Both the position numbers and the translations under genes were made by a program. A DNA stretch of 64,000 nucleotides, taken from Dallia pectoralis (taxonomy: Eukaryota > Chordata > Actinopteri > Esociformes > Umbridae). Location: NCBI GenBank assembly GCA_029465975.1, contig CM055757.1:124001-188000 (forward strand), given 5' to 3'. Shown piece after piece: positions 1 to 10,525 of the stretch; the first letter of the stretch is position 1; every line of letters begins with the position of its first letter. The notes under the pieces were generated by a model. That model saw only the letters and a program-made list of their open reading frames with translations, ran no database searches and was not told the DNA's origin.

Positions 1-362
1 CCCTCACCGCTTCATCCTCCATGTTTGCATCGTACATGTGTACGGTTACAACTCTCTCCCCCCCTTTGAGAGGTCCACCACTCTGAACAGGTTGTAAGGC
101 CTGGTCTCTCCTGCGTCCTTCACCTTCTTCTTCGCCTCCTCCATGTCCGCCTCCCTGAAGTAGGTGACGTCAAAGGCACTGTCCCGGGCGTTACCTTGCA
201 GGCCCTTGATCACCGCCGGCGTAGCCTTAAAAACCCCCACCATCATGACCCTGGCAAACTGGTCACGGCTCCAGATCTCCTCCCGAGCTCCTTTCCAATG
301 GAAACGGAGGGTGTTTTTCATGGCCTTCCCAGGCACACCCCCGCTCCTGGACCCACCGCCAT
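1..362 (-). pseudogene. E0 ORF1 N-terminal part (frameshifted)
   Basis: The expected start is the ATG at 362-360 in a GCC-GCC-ATGG-like context, as in the sister copies. That frame stops after about 14 codons, and the recognisable module (MKNTLRFHWKG...) continues in another frame from 336 to 46, so at least one frameshift lies between. The visible module carries the family landmarks: an NTLRF start, a Q-F-A-R-V-M segment, a D-V-T-Y-F-R-E-A-D strand, and a GETRPYNLF segment ending at V-D-L-S. In other L1/Tx1 elements ORF1 is an RNA-binding chaperone; the knuckle region of this copy is outside the window. Confidence 0.7.
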
Positions 363-530
363 GGTGCTGGCCCTAAAAGCGCACGTCGCGCAAAAAAAAA
401 ACCAGGTATATAAACCGTATCCAAAACCTTGAAAACTGTTCTGCCTTTTGTCCCATACACCGCACGACTAAAAGGCAGAAACCAACAAACTCCCCACTCT
501 GTCAACGCTCCAAGCCGCAACTAAAACTTG
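1..530 (-). mobile_element. E0: 5' end of a Keno-like non-LTR element, cut by the window edge
   Basis: Minus-strand element whose 5' UTR and ORF1 start are inside the window; the rest lies beyond base 1. The 5' UTR has the two motifs shared by all elements here: GCGCGACGTGCGC (379-391) and the CCTTTT-type hairpin around the conserved CCCCATACACCGC segment near 450. ORF1 starts directly with the MKNTLRF-type module and has no duplicated N-terminal module, as in the ORF2-bearing elements E2 and E6. This copy is therefore more likely of the complete type than the ORF1-only type, but that is an inference. Confidence 0.75.
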
Positions 531-777
531 TGCGTAAATTGAAGAGAAAGCAGAGTTTTGATTTCGGACAAAGTGAAGGGGTCGAGAAACACTCGTTCAG
601 TGCCAGACACAGGCCTCGTGGATTTGTGAGTGAGTGAATGAACAAATGGGGGCATGAGTGAGTTGGTGACTAGTTAGTTGAGTGACTAGTCAAGTCACCG
701 AGTGAGAGACTGGGCACACACAGTCACACACAGTCACACACAGACACACAGACACACACAGTGATTTAACCAAAATC

Positions 778-812
<35 letters not shown>

Positions 813-1022
813 TAAAACGGAGGGAAAAAATTCCACACAGAACACAGGTCGTTGAGCAAATGACAGGACGGGGAAAAAAGTGCACACAGTTATTATTATC
901 ATCCTCTTGCTACTAGGGATACGCATTTACCTACATGGATACTCACCTCTCTCGGCTACTAGGTCACCACTTGTGTTCCTTCTTTTCGTTGTGGCTGTTG
1001 TTGTTTTTGACAGGTCAAAGAT
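531..1022 (-). repeat. U2 repeat-unit spacer (copy A)
   Basis: Conserved block between the element 5' end and the U2 fragment. Read on the minus strand it runs from sequence just 3' of U2, through an A-tract (31 T on the plus strand, about 779-809), a CA/GA microsatellite (about 716-765), a GTGA-rich stretch and a conserved 70-bp block (530-600). Nearly identical copies occur in the other units although the flanking elements differ. I infer that it is the U2 gene's own downstream and upstream flank and not element sequence. Any U2 promoter elements (PSE, DSE) should lie in 530-660, but I cannot identify them with confidence. Confidence 0.7.
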
Positions 1023-1174
1023 GGTGCACCGTTCTCGGAGGTACTGCAATACCGAGTCGATGCGTGGAGCGGACGGAGCAAGCCCCGCTTCCGACTCCCT
1101 GTTGGAAAAATCCATTTAATATGTATAGTCCCCCGATGGGGGACATATCAGATATTAAACTGATAAGAACAGAT
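1023..1174 (-). ncRNA. U2 snRNA 3' fragment (copy A), 5' 37 nt replaced by element
   Basis: The minus strand matches vertebrate U2 snRNA from about nt 38 (ATCTGTTCTTATCAG) to the 3' end (GGTGCACC). It includes stem IIa/IIb, the Sm region as ATTAAATGGATTTTT, and stems III and IV. The bulged stem loop is fish-like, with five C paired to five G around AT. U2 nt 1-37, which hold the U6-pairing helix and most of the branch-site recognition sequence, are absent; the neighbouring bases are the 3' tail of retroelement E1. This is a 5'-truncated, presumably non-functional gene copy. The identification as U2 is firm; loss of function is inferred. Confidence 0.95.
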
Positions 1175-3495
1175 TGTTAAAGGTCTTTATTCCAATAAAG
1201 ACGTTTCACAAGACATACAGTTGCCCACACCGGGCACTCCTTCAAAAACACAAAAACCACAAAAACACCCACATCAAAAACCACCAAAACACCTCTTCCC
1301 CCAAAGACCACCCTTCACACCCAAAACAGCCCCAACACCCTTCAAACCCCACATACCCCTTCACCAACAACAAAAACCACCCAAACACACCAAAAACCCC
1401 ATCCCCACCCAAGTCCTTCAAGTCCTTCCTGTCCCCCCCCCGGCAAATGCCCTCTCCGTCCCTGCAGATGCCTGGGGGTCCCAACCCCACCTCTCCTGTC
1501 ATTGGGTCCACAAAGTCCATGGAGGTGAAACCCTCCACCCCCTGAGCGAGCCCCGTCTCCCCACTCCCCACCACCCTCTTGGCTGCCTTTCCCCCCCCCC
1601 AGACACACCCCCCTCCATGCCCCCACTCACCCCCAGTCCAACCCCCGTGCCGACCCTAGGAACCCTCTTCCTTTTCGGCAGTCCCTCTGCTCTCTGGCAT
1701 CCCGCCTGTGAGCTCCCTCAGCCCGGCAAGGGCCTCCTCCAGCCCCCCTCAATGGGTCTCTCCTCCTGCGGCGTCTCCTCGACCCGCTCCTCCTCATCTT
1801 CCTCCTCCTCCTCCATTTCCTCCTCCTCTTCCTCACTCTCATCCTCGTCCTCACTCCTCATCCTCCTCCTCCTCCATCTCCTCCCTCCACAGGGGCGCCA
1901 CCTCCCTGGGGCTCCTCACCAGCTTGCGCCTGGGGCTCCTCCCAGCTTGCTCCTGGGGCTCTCCCCCGCCCTTGGGGCTCCTCCCCCTGGCCTCCACTCC
2001 TCCTCTCCCCTCTCCTCCTGCAGCCTCCGCGTAGGTCCTCCTCTGCATCTCGGGCATGCAGCCACCAAATGCCCTCGGACCACACCTCCTGCATGCTTTT
2101 GGTGCCGGACACCTTGCCACCTCGTGCCCGTCTGACCCACACCTGTAGCATCTCCTCCTCGCCTTCACATGTGGCCATGCTGTGCCCGCTCCTCTGGCAC
2201 CTGCGGCAGAAACTCGGCTGCCGAGCATAGAAGATGGTGCCACTCCCCCCAATCTCGAACATCGTTGGGAGGTGGCGGTAGCCATCCTTCCCGGCCGGAT
2301 CCGGATGGAGGATCACCCGGAACTGCCTCCTCCCGTCCAAAACCCGAATGGGCCCCTGATGTACTTGGGCCCCTCAGTCACCCACTGCAGTACCCCATCC
2401 AAGAACCCCTCACCCCTCATCCTCCACATTGGAATCGTACATGTCACGGTCACCTCCCGGACCCCCCCCTTGAGAGGTCAATCACCATGGAAAAGGTTGT
2501 ACGGCCTGGTCTGCCCTGCTTCCTCCACCTTTTTATGGTTGCCTCCATGTCCTCCTCCTTGAAAAAGGTCACCTCATAAGCCCTCTCCTTTATGTTCTCC
2601 TGGAGGCATTTCACCACCTGGTGTGGCCTTCAAGGCCCCCAGCAGCATGTCCCTGGCAAACTGGTCCGGCTCCAAATCCCCTCCAATGCCCCTTCCACTG
2701 GAACCGGAGGGTGTTTTTCATCCTCCTCGCCCACCCCTTGCCTCCGGCCCCTTGCCTCCGGGCCCCCTTGCCTCCGGGCCCCTTGCCTCCGGGCCCCCTC
2801 CTCCGGGCCCCTTGCCTCCGGGCCTTCCGCCTCCGGGCCTTCCGCCTCCGGGCCCTCCCGCCTCCGGGCCCTCCGCCTCCGGGCCCTCCACTTCCCGGAC
2901 CCTGCCACTTCCGGACCCTCCACCTCCGGACCCGCCACTTCCTGGCCCGCCACTTCCGGACCCTCCACCTCCGGCCTCTCCTTGGAGACGTCCACCACCC
3001 TGAAGAGGCCCAGCGGGAATGTCTGGCCCGCCTCCCTCACCTTCCTCCACGTCTCCCTCTTGTCCGCCTCGCGGTGGAACGTCACCTCAAAGTGGCTTCT
3101 GGTGTCGCTCCGACAAGGTGCGAGACCTCCTCGGCCGTGAGCCCCAGAGCCTCCACCACCACTCTCTTCGTAAATATAGGGAGGCCCCAAACTCCCTCCT
3201 GCTCTCCTTTCAGCATGAAAGAGAAGGCCGAAATCCTGCAAACGCCCGCCTTCGGGCCAGCCGCCATGGTGCCGGCCACACAAAGCCCCGCACCAGGCCT
3301 AAACAAAAACTCCCAAACTACAAAAAAAGGAGAAACTAAAAGCGCACGTCGCGCAAAAACAAAAAACCAAACCCTACACCTAAACCTAAACCCCCAACCG
3401 TGACTCCCTTCACCTGTGCCCCATACACCGCACGACACCAGGTGAAAAACTCTTCCTTCAAACCGCTCCACTCTGTTCCCACTTCGAACCGCAAC
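1175..3495 (-). mobile_element. E1: ORF1-only Keno-like element in U2
   Basis: Runs from the conserved 5' UTR hairpin (about 3410-3450) and GCGC motif (3342-3354) through ORF1 to a short 3' UTR ending at the U2 junction. An AATAAA lies 11 nt before the junction, and no poly(A) tail separates them. No endonuclease or reverse transcriptase sequence is present: ORF1 runs almost directly into the 3' UTR. It was presumably mobilised in trans by an ORF2-bearing relative. Confidence 0.8.
1430..3267 (-). pseudogene. E1 ORF1 (long, duplicated N-terminal module), frameshifted
   Basis: The start is the ATG at 3267 (MAAGPKAGVCRI-type in sister copies). The order of parts is: first N-terminal module (about 3230-3000), proline/glycine/glutamate pentapeptide repeats (2990-2720), second MKNTLRF-type module (2720-2450), central domain, three CCHC knuckles (about 2230-2050), acidic stretch, and a C-terminal tail with the SMDFVDPMTGEVG motif (about 1520). 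The frame is broken several times (near 2620, 2340, 1855 and 1600), so no full-length protein can be made. The sequence is closest to E7 and E8, which keep the frame open. Confidence 0.8.
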
Positions 3496-3747
3496 TTGTG
3501 CGTAAATTGAAGAGAAAGCAGAGTTTTGATTTCGGACAAAGTGAAGGGGTCGAGAAACACTGGTTCAGTGCCAGACACAGGCCTCGTGGATTTGTGAGTG
3601 AGTGAATGAACAAATGGGGGCATGAGTGAGTTGGTGACTAGTTAGTTGAGTGACTAGTCAAGTCACTGAGTGAGAGACTGGGCACACACAGTCACACACA
3701 CACACACACACACACAGACACACACACACACAGTGATTTAACCAAAA

Positions 3748-3783
<36 letters not shown>

Positions 3784-3993
3784 TAAAACGGAGGGAAAAA
3801 ATTCCACACAGAACACAGGTCGTTGAGCAAATGACAGGACGGGGAAAAAAGTGCACACAGTTATTATTATCATCCTCTTGCTACTAGGGATACGCATTTA
3901 CCTACATGGATACTCACCTCTCTCGGCTACTAGGTCACCACTTGTGTTCCTTCTTTTCGTTGTTGCTGTTGTTGTTTTTGACAGGTCAAAGAT
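3496..3993 (-). repeat. U2 repeat-unit spacer (copy B)
   Basis: Same order of parts as copy A: 70-bp block, GTGA-rich stretch, CA microsatellite (3690-3732), 31-T tract (3750-3780), and U2 downstream sequence. The differences from copy A are mainly microsatellite length and a few substitutions. Confidence 0.7.
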
Positions 3994-4144
3994 GGTGCAC
4001 CGTTCTCGGAGGTACTGCAATACCGAGTCGATGCGTGGAGCGGACGGAGCAAGCCCCGCTTCCGACTCCCTGTTGGAAAAATCCATTTAATATGTATAGT
4101 CCCCGATGGGGGACATATCAGATATTAAACTGATAAGAACAGAT
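3994..4144 (-). ncRNA. U2 snRNA 3' fragment (copy B)
   Basis: Same U2 portion as copy A, one base shorter: the C-run of the IIb-type stem has four C facing five G. It joins the 3' tail of E2 at the same U2 nucleotide. Confidence 0.95.
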
Positions 4145-4589
4145 TGTTAAAGGTCTTTATTCCAAAAGACAAGTCTACAATCAACAAAACACACCGGCCC
4201 ACATTGGGCACCAATAGAAAAACAAAAAACTCCAACAACCCCACCAAAACCAAACCAAACAAAAACACACGGTCCCAACGGGACCCGCCCCTCTCCGGGG
4301 ACCTTGACCCATCTCAGGCCGATTTCCTCCTCTCCACCGCACATCCCCAACTACCAACCCCTCACACACCCAACACAGTTTCCAACCAAAAAAAAAGACA
4401 CCCCAGAGCCCTGCACAGCTTCCCTCCCCACACAAAAATACAAACCCAAAGCCCCACATCAAATGCCCACCCTGGGCAAAAAAACACAGTTACCCAGAAC
4501 ACCCATGCCCTGTATCAAAACAAAGCACATAAAACCCCAGAGGTGCCCTTCCCCCCAACCCAACAAAAAGCCCCATGAAAACACAAAAA

Positions 4590-4770
4590 CCCCAGCCCAC
4601 CCTGGGCACTCAGCGAAGAGGGTGCCCTCTAACGGGCACCGGCCCCCGCCCACACACCCCAACCCACAAACCCCATGAAACACAAAAAAAAAACACCTAA
4701 GCCCACCCTGGGCACACAGCGAAAAGGGTGCCCTCTAACGGCACCGGCCCCCGCCCACACCACCATAAAC
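4590..4770 (-). repeat. Duplicated 3' UTR hairpin motif in E2
   Basis: Two copies of a segment of about 65 bp (starting near 4598 and 4703) contain GCCCACCCTGGGC, which can form a short GCCC/GGGC stem, and GGTGCCC...GGGCACC, a second stem that is weakened in the copy nearer ORF2. Related GCCCACA(C/T)C-GGGC motifs lie 30-45 nt from the U2 junction in the other elements. These are plausible reverse-transcriptase recognition structures; that function is an inference. Confidence 0.5.
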
Positions 4771-4778
4771 ACCCTACT

Positions 4779-7700
4779 CTAAACTAAACCCAAACCCCCC
4801 TTCCACCTCTCCCGGAGAGCGTGGAAACCCCACTTCTCCACCTCCCTGTCCATCCTCCCCCTTAGGTTACCCTCCACCCTGCGGACGATAGACTCCACCG
4901 TTACCCCAGTGCCCTTGTGCACCAACTCCACCCGGGAGTCCCACAGCCCCTGCATCGCCAGGCTGACCACTAGCCAGAGCAGGAACCGGTCCCGGGCCAC
5001 AGGGACCCGTCTCCCGATCCCACGCTCCAGCCGGGCCCAGGTCGGCGCGAAAGCGCCGTCCACCCGGCTCATCAGGGGAAGCACCCGCCCCCACACCACC
5101 CCGGCGAACGGACAATCCCAAAAAACGTGACGGATGGTCTCATCAACGCCACAAGTCGGCCTCGGACACATCGGTGCCCGGGCCAACCTCCTGCTGTACA
5201 TGGTGCTCCGCACCGGAAGACACCTGTGCAGAACCCTCCAGTGTAGGTCCTTCAACCTATTATCCAGGCCTTTCAACTGGACCGTCTCCCATACAACGGC
5301 AGGGAGGCCAACTACTGGAGGGGCGCATACTTTACTAAGTGCCTCCTCGTACAACAGCCGGTGGTCTTTACCCACCGCTGCCAAATCGATCGCCCCCTGG
5401 GCCCGGAGCCACTTCTCCGCATGGCCAAAGTGCCATGGGAGCTGCTCCGCCCTGGGACCCAAGTTAGACCAGTCTGACATAACCGACCTTGCCTGGTACG
5501 AAAAAAAGACCCGGAGGAAGTACCCCGACGGGTGCAACAACGGCCCGGCCATCTGCTCCAGCAAAGACGCCACAAAAATGGCGTCCAGCTTCAGGGGGAA
5601 GTGAGGCACACCCCGCCCTCCCGACCCCAACGGAGCATACATCCGGACACGAGCCACATACTCATGTCCACCTCCCCAGACGAAACCAAAGACCATCCGC
5701 ACCACGTCCCTCCTCCAACAAGCCGGCAGCGGGTAGACGTAGGCCAGATATATCAAGGCCGGGAGTACATCTACCTTGAGGACAAGGACCCTTCCGACCA
5801 GCGTCAAGGCCCTTGACCGCCACATCCCCAGTTTCCTCCTCATGCCCCCCAGCACAGCCTCCCAATTAAGGGACGCCGAACCGAAATGCCGGAAAAGGAC
5901 CCCGAGGATTTTCAGCGGACCGCGGCACAGGGCAAGGCCCCCCGGCACGTCGGTCCTCTCCCTCCACCTCCCAAAAAACTTCACTGAGGACTTCCCAAGG
6001 TTCAGAGACGCACCCGACGCCCGTCCGAACTCCGCGAAAATCCCCAGCGCCCTCACCAGGCATCTGTCCCGGCAGACCAAGAGCGTGGTGTCATCGGCGT
6101 ACTGGGACAGCTTGACCCGAAGGCCCCCGCCGCCCGGCACCGCCAACCCCTCCACGCCCCCGTCCGCCCTAATGGCAGCCGCCAGCGGCTCCATGTACAG
6201 AACAAAGAGCAGGGCCGACAAGGGACACCCCTGCCGGACACCCGCCCCCAGCTCGAAAACCTCACCTAGGTGACCGTTGATGTTGACACGGCACCCGACG
6301 CCCGTGTAGAGGCACTTCACCATGCCGGTGAAAGCCTCCCCGAACCCCATCGTGTCCAACACCCGGAAAAGAAAGCCCCTGTCCACCCGGTCAAAAGCCT
6401 TCTCCATGTCCAAAGCCGCCACCATCAAGGGGAGACCACGGTCCTCAACCCATGCAATGGCGTCCCTGATCAGGTTCAGGTTCCACCGGATAGACCGGCC
6501 CCGCACTCCACATGTCTGGTCCTCATGGACCACGTATGGGAGCGCCTCTAGCATCCTATCAGCAAGCACCTTCGCCAGGAGCTTGTAGTCCACACAGAGC
6601 ATGGTCAAAGGCCGCCAGTTCCCCAGGTCGGTGGGGTCGCCCCTCTTGAAGAGGAGGGACAACACCCCTACCGACATGGAGCCCGACAGCCCCCCCGACT
6701 CCAGCACCGCTGACAAGACCTCTACGACCACCGGACCGAGAACACCCCAAAACTTGAGGTAGAACTCGGCCGGCAGCCCGTCCACACCTGGGACCTTACC
6801 CTTCCCCATCCGTTTGAGGGCCGACTCCACCTCGGCAAGCGAGATGGGCGCCCCCAACCCCTCCCTCATATCTTCAGGCACGCGCCTAGTCAAGTGGCCC
6901 AGGAACCCCGTCCCAGCACCCACATCGACCGGCCGCGCCTCAAAAAATCCACGGAAGTAGCCAGTGGCCGCCTCCACCATAGGGCCTGGCCCTCTGACTT
7001 CCACACCGGACGCACCCTTCACACTGGTGAAGACCTGCCTATGCCGACGCTCCCTCACCGCTCCAAAGAACATAGAGGAGCAAGACTCGTCTGCTTCCAA
7101 GAAAGCGTGCCGAGCCTTGGTGAGGTGTGCCCGAGCATTTTTCTCATGTATCGCTCGGAGCTGCGCCTTCACTGAGGCACACCTCTCCGCGTCCATGCTT
7201 AACCCGAAATTCTGCGCGACATACTCCAGGTCCAGTAGTCCCTGTAGCCGCCTCAGCAATTCCCTCTCCTCTAAACCCTTTCCCCACTGGTAAGACCGAC
7301 AAAAATCGGCCATCCTGCCCTTCGCCATCTCCCACCATTCTAGGATGCCCCCACACACAGCCCGCAGGCCAAAGAGACCCTCGAGAAACCCGAGGAACTC
7401 CCCCACGAACACCCGGTCCTGGAGGAGCTCCAGGCGGAGCTTCCAATAACCCCTCCCGAAGCCTCCGCCCGGGTCCCCAACCCGCAGGAGCACCCCATCG
7501 TGGTCGGAGAAAAAAACCGGGAGGAGGCGCCCCGCCACCTGCCCCACCGCACCCGGCAAGAACAGGTAATCAAGACGCCTCGCAACCCCCCTGGTGTTGC
7601 GCCACGTCGGCCCAGCCAAACCCGGGACCGTCCGCAGCGCTCCGTCCACCAGGCCCCTGGCCTCCAACAACCGTCGGAGAGCCAACACACTGCCCACGGC

Positions 7701-8143
7701 ATGCCCCCCAAAAACCATATTAAAATCCCCTCCCACAATCAGTGCCCTGTTTGTGGCACACAGGGGGACCAGAGCCTCCACGAACTCCGCTCGCTCTGGC
7801 TCCGCCTGCGGCCCATACACACACACCACCCTCCACCTGTGCTCCCTGAGCCTAACGTCCGCCCCTAATATCCTCCCCGGCAAACCCACCAACCTATTCT
7901 CCACCCTGACCCCTCTATCCCCAAACAAAATACCCACCCCGTTGAGTGCACCCCCCCCGACCACACCGCCCCCGCGTCCCCACTCCCTGGTGAAAACCAC
8001 CTCGTCCCCTCGTCCCTAAGGTGCACCTCCTGAACAAAACACACATCAAAACCCACACCACCCAAAGCCCCAAACACAGCCCTCCTTTTCACCCTGTGCT
8101 GTAACCCCCTCACATTAACAGTTAACACAGTAAACCCAGCCAT
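4779..8143 (-). pseudogene. E2 ORF2: AP endonuclease / reverse transcriptase, one frameshift
   Basis: Starts at the ATG at 8143 (MAGFTVLTVNVRGL). The endonuclease motifs are visible: NVRGL, FVQEVHL (catalytic Glu), VYGPQ, GGDFN and FSDHDGV. A single frameshift near 8000 (between the RDEGTRWF and TREWGRG segments) splits the endonuclease; the rest is one open frame of over 1000 codons. The reverse transcriptase has NWRPLTMLCVDYK, DMEKAFDRV, GVRQGCPLS and the catalytic QYADD. The C-terminus has the CX4CX7HX4C motif typical of L1/Tx1-type ORF2. In the family, the endonuclease nicks the target and the RT primes from the nick. With the frameshift repaired it would be similar in length to E6 ORF2. 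Confidence 0.88.
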
Positions 8144-9627
8144 GGTGATGAAAACAAAAACCCACCACCAACACCCTAAACCCCACCACCCCCGAGTCCA
8201 TCAGGTCCCCCCCGGCCATCCCCAACTCAGTCCCTGTGGATGCCAGGGGGGTCCCCACGCCCGTCCCTCCTGACATCGGGTCCTCCCCATCAACAAAAGC
8301 CAGCTCCATCCCCGTGGATGCCATGGGGGTCCCAATACCCATCCCCCGACATTGTCCCCACAAGGTCCTGGGAGGAGAACCCCACCACCTCCCCTATCCC
8401 CCCAAGCCGGGCTCCGACTGGGTGGCTACCACCGGTTCTGACCCACCAGCTCCCCCCTCCACCCCTTTGGCAGCCCCCTTCCCCTTCTTTTTTTCTTCCC
8501 TGCCCCCCGGGCTCTCCCCACTCACCCCTCTGGCGTCCCCAATGGTCCGCTTTGTCCCCGGAGTCCCCTGTCCTGGTGGGAGGGAGCCCCGGAGAGTGCC
8601 TCCAACGTTGATGCCTCCCCGCCTGACATCCCCTCCGAGAGCTCCCGTAGTCCAGCAAGGGCCTCCTCCAGATCCCCCAATCTGGCCTCTCCCCCGTCGG
8701 GGTTTCCTCCACAATGTCCGCCCCCAGTCCATCTCCAACTCCCCCTTTCCTGGGGCTCTCCCGTTCCCTGTGGCCCTCCACCAGGGGCTCCACCCCGGCT
8801 CCGCCTGGGGCTCTACCCCCCTGTTCCTGGGGCTCCCCTTGCCCTCTCGCCTCCCCTCCTCCCACCACCGGTGCCCCATTGCTCGGGCCCTCTCCTCCTG
8901 CAGCCTCCGCATATGACCTCCGCCTCTGCGGGCAGGCCGCCACCAGGTGTTCCACCGAACCACACTCCCGGCAGGTCTTTGGAGCCGGGCAGTTGGCGAC
9001 CAGGTGCTGGGCGGACCCACACCTGTTGCAGAGGCGCCTCGTCGCACACGCCAGTGTGCTGTGCCCGAACTTCATGCACCGGCGGCAGAAAACGGGTTGG
9101 CGGGCGTAGTAGAGTTCCCCCTCTCTCCTCCAATGGAGAACAACCCGGGAGGTGGCGGTAGCCATCCTTCCCTGTAGGATCCTGCTGAAGGACCACCAAG
9201 AACTGCATCCTGACAGTCCAGAACCCATATGGGCCCCTGACCAACCTTGGCCCCTCCAACACGGTGCAGTGTTGGGCCAGGAAATTCCTCACTGGCCCCT
9301 CCTCCACATTGATGTTAAACATGTGGACCGTCACCATCACTGCTCCCCCTTGACCAGATTCCGTCACCCGGAACAGGTCATAAGGCCTGGTTTGCCCCGC
9401 GTCCTCCACCTTCTTCAGTGAGGCCTCCATGTCCTCCTCCCTGAAGAAAGCCACCTCAAAGGAGTTGTCTTCAGGTTCCCCTGGAGGCCCTTCACAATCA
9501 CCGGCGTCACCTTAATGCGCCCAGCAGCATGATCCGGGCAAATTGCTCCCGGCTCCAAATCTCCCCGCTGCTCCTTCCATTGGAACTGGAGGGTGTTCTT
9601 CATTCCCTTCCCCAGCCCAGCCGCCAT
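8115..9627 (-). pseudogene. E2 ORF1: zinc-knuckle RNA-binding protein, frameshifted
   Basis: The start is the ATG at 9627 (MAAGLGKGMKNTLQF). It has a single N-terminal module, unlike the ORF1-only copies. The frame shifts near 9530-9450 and again near 9200. Three CCHC knuckles follow (CRRCMKFGHSTLAC, CNRCGSAQHLVANC, CRECGSVEHLVAAC; about 9090-8960), then the R-R-R-S-Y-A-E-A-A-G-G motif and a low-complexity tail. The C-terminal frame ends at 8115 with two copies of a GTPLASTGTE / DPMSGG-type motif and overlaps the ORF2 start by 29 nt. Confidence 0.82.
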
Positions 9628-9885
9628 GGTGCTGCCTATAAAACGGCCCCGCACCAGGCCTAAACGAAAACAAAAAATGGAAAAACCAAAGCGAAAAGAG
9701 AAACTAAATAAAGGCGCACGTCGCGCAAAACAAAAAATGGCAGCAAAGCCAAAAAACCAAAAAAACACCCAACCGTGATCCCCTCCACCTGTGCCCCATA
9801 CACCGCACGACAACAGGTGAAACAAGAAAAACGGTTCGCCCTCTCCCTCCAAAACTCTTAAACACTCCAAACCGCAACTAAACTT

Positions 9886-10134
9886 GTGCGTAAATTGAAG
9901 AGAAAGCAGAGTTTTGATTTCGGACAAAGTGAAGGGGTCGAGAAACACTGGTTCAGTGCCAGACACAGGCCTCGTGGATTTGTGAGTGAGTGAATGAACA
10001 AATGGGGCATGAGTGAGTTGGTGACTAGTTAGTTGAGTGACTAGTCAAGTCACTGAGTGAGAGACTGGGCGCACACAGTCACACACACAGTCACACACAC
10101 ACACACACACACACACACAGTGATTTAACCAAAA

Positions 10135-10168
<34 letters not shown>

Positions 10169-10373
10169 TAAAACGGAGGGAAAAAATTCCACACAGAACA
10201 CAGGTCGTTGAGCAAATGACAGGACGGGGAAAAAAGTGCACACAGTTATTATTATCATCCTCTTGCTACTAGGGATACGCATTTACCTACATGGATACTC
10301 ACCTCTCTCGGCTACTAGGTCACCACTTGTGTTCCTTCTTTTTTGTTGTTTGTTTTTTTGACAGGTCAAAGAT
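9886..10373 (-). repeat. U2 repeat-unit spacer (copy C)
   Basis: Same structure as copies A and B. The CA tract lies at about 10080-10120 and the T tract at 10137-10165. The segment next to the U2 3' end is altered (TTTTTTGTTGTTTG at about 10339-10358) compared with the GTTG-rich stretch in other copies. Confidence 0.7.
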
Positions 10374-10525
10374 GGTGCACCGTTCTCGGAGGTACTGCAA
10401 TACCGAGTCGATGCGTGGAGCGGACGGAGCAAGCCCCGCTTCCGACTCCCTGTTGGAAAAATCCATTTAATATGTATAGTCCCCCGATGGGGGACATATC
10501 AGATATTAAACTGATAAGAACAGAT
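10374..10525 (-). ncRNA. U2 snRNA 3' fragment (copy C)
   Basis: 152-bp U2 portion identical in content to copy A, joined to the tail of E3. Confidence 0.95.

Larger units (their letters stand above)
4145..9885 (-). mobile_element. E2: Keno-like (Tx1-clade) element with ORF1 and ORF2
   Basis: Full-length element of about 5.7 kb on the minus strand: 5' UTR (9885-9628), ORF1 (9627-8115), ORF2 (8143-4779), and a 630-bp C-rich 3' UTR with internal repeats ending at U2. The AP-endonuclease type, the C-terminal CCHC motif and target-specific insertion into U2 fit the Keno group of the Tx1 clade, which as I recall was described from zebrafish U2 genes. Both ORFs carry frameshifts, so this copy is probably dead. 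The last bases at the U2 junction are shared with the ORF1-only elements. Confidence 0.85.

Noticed and set aside
779..809. T-tract in the U2 spacer as the poly(A) tail of a retroelement
   Set aside because: It sits at a constant place in the U2 spacer, is not next to an element 3' end, and the elements end at U2 without a tail; it is more simply part of the spacer or of an old repeat within it.
880..1119. A plus-strand 79-codon ORF (MHTVIIIILLLLGIRIYLHGYS...) conserved in most of the U2 units
   Set aside because: It lies antisense across the U2 fragment and its flank. Its conservation is explained by the conserved RNA gene and spacer; the apparent membrane segment comes from an ATT/ATC-rich spacer.
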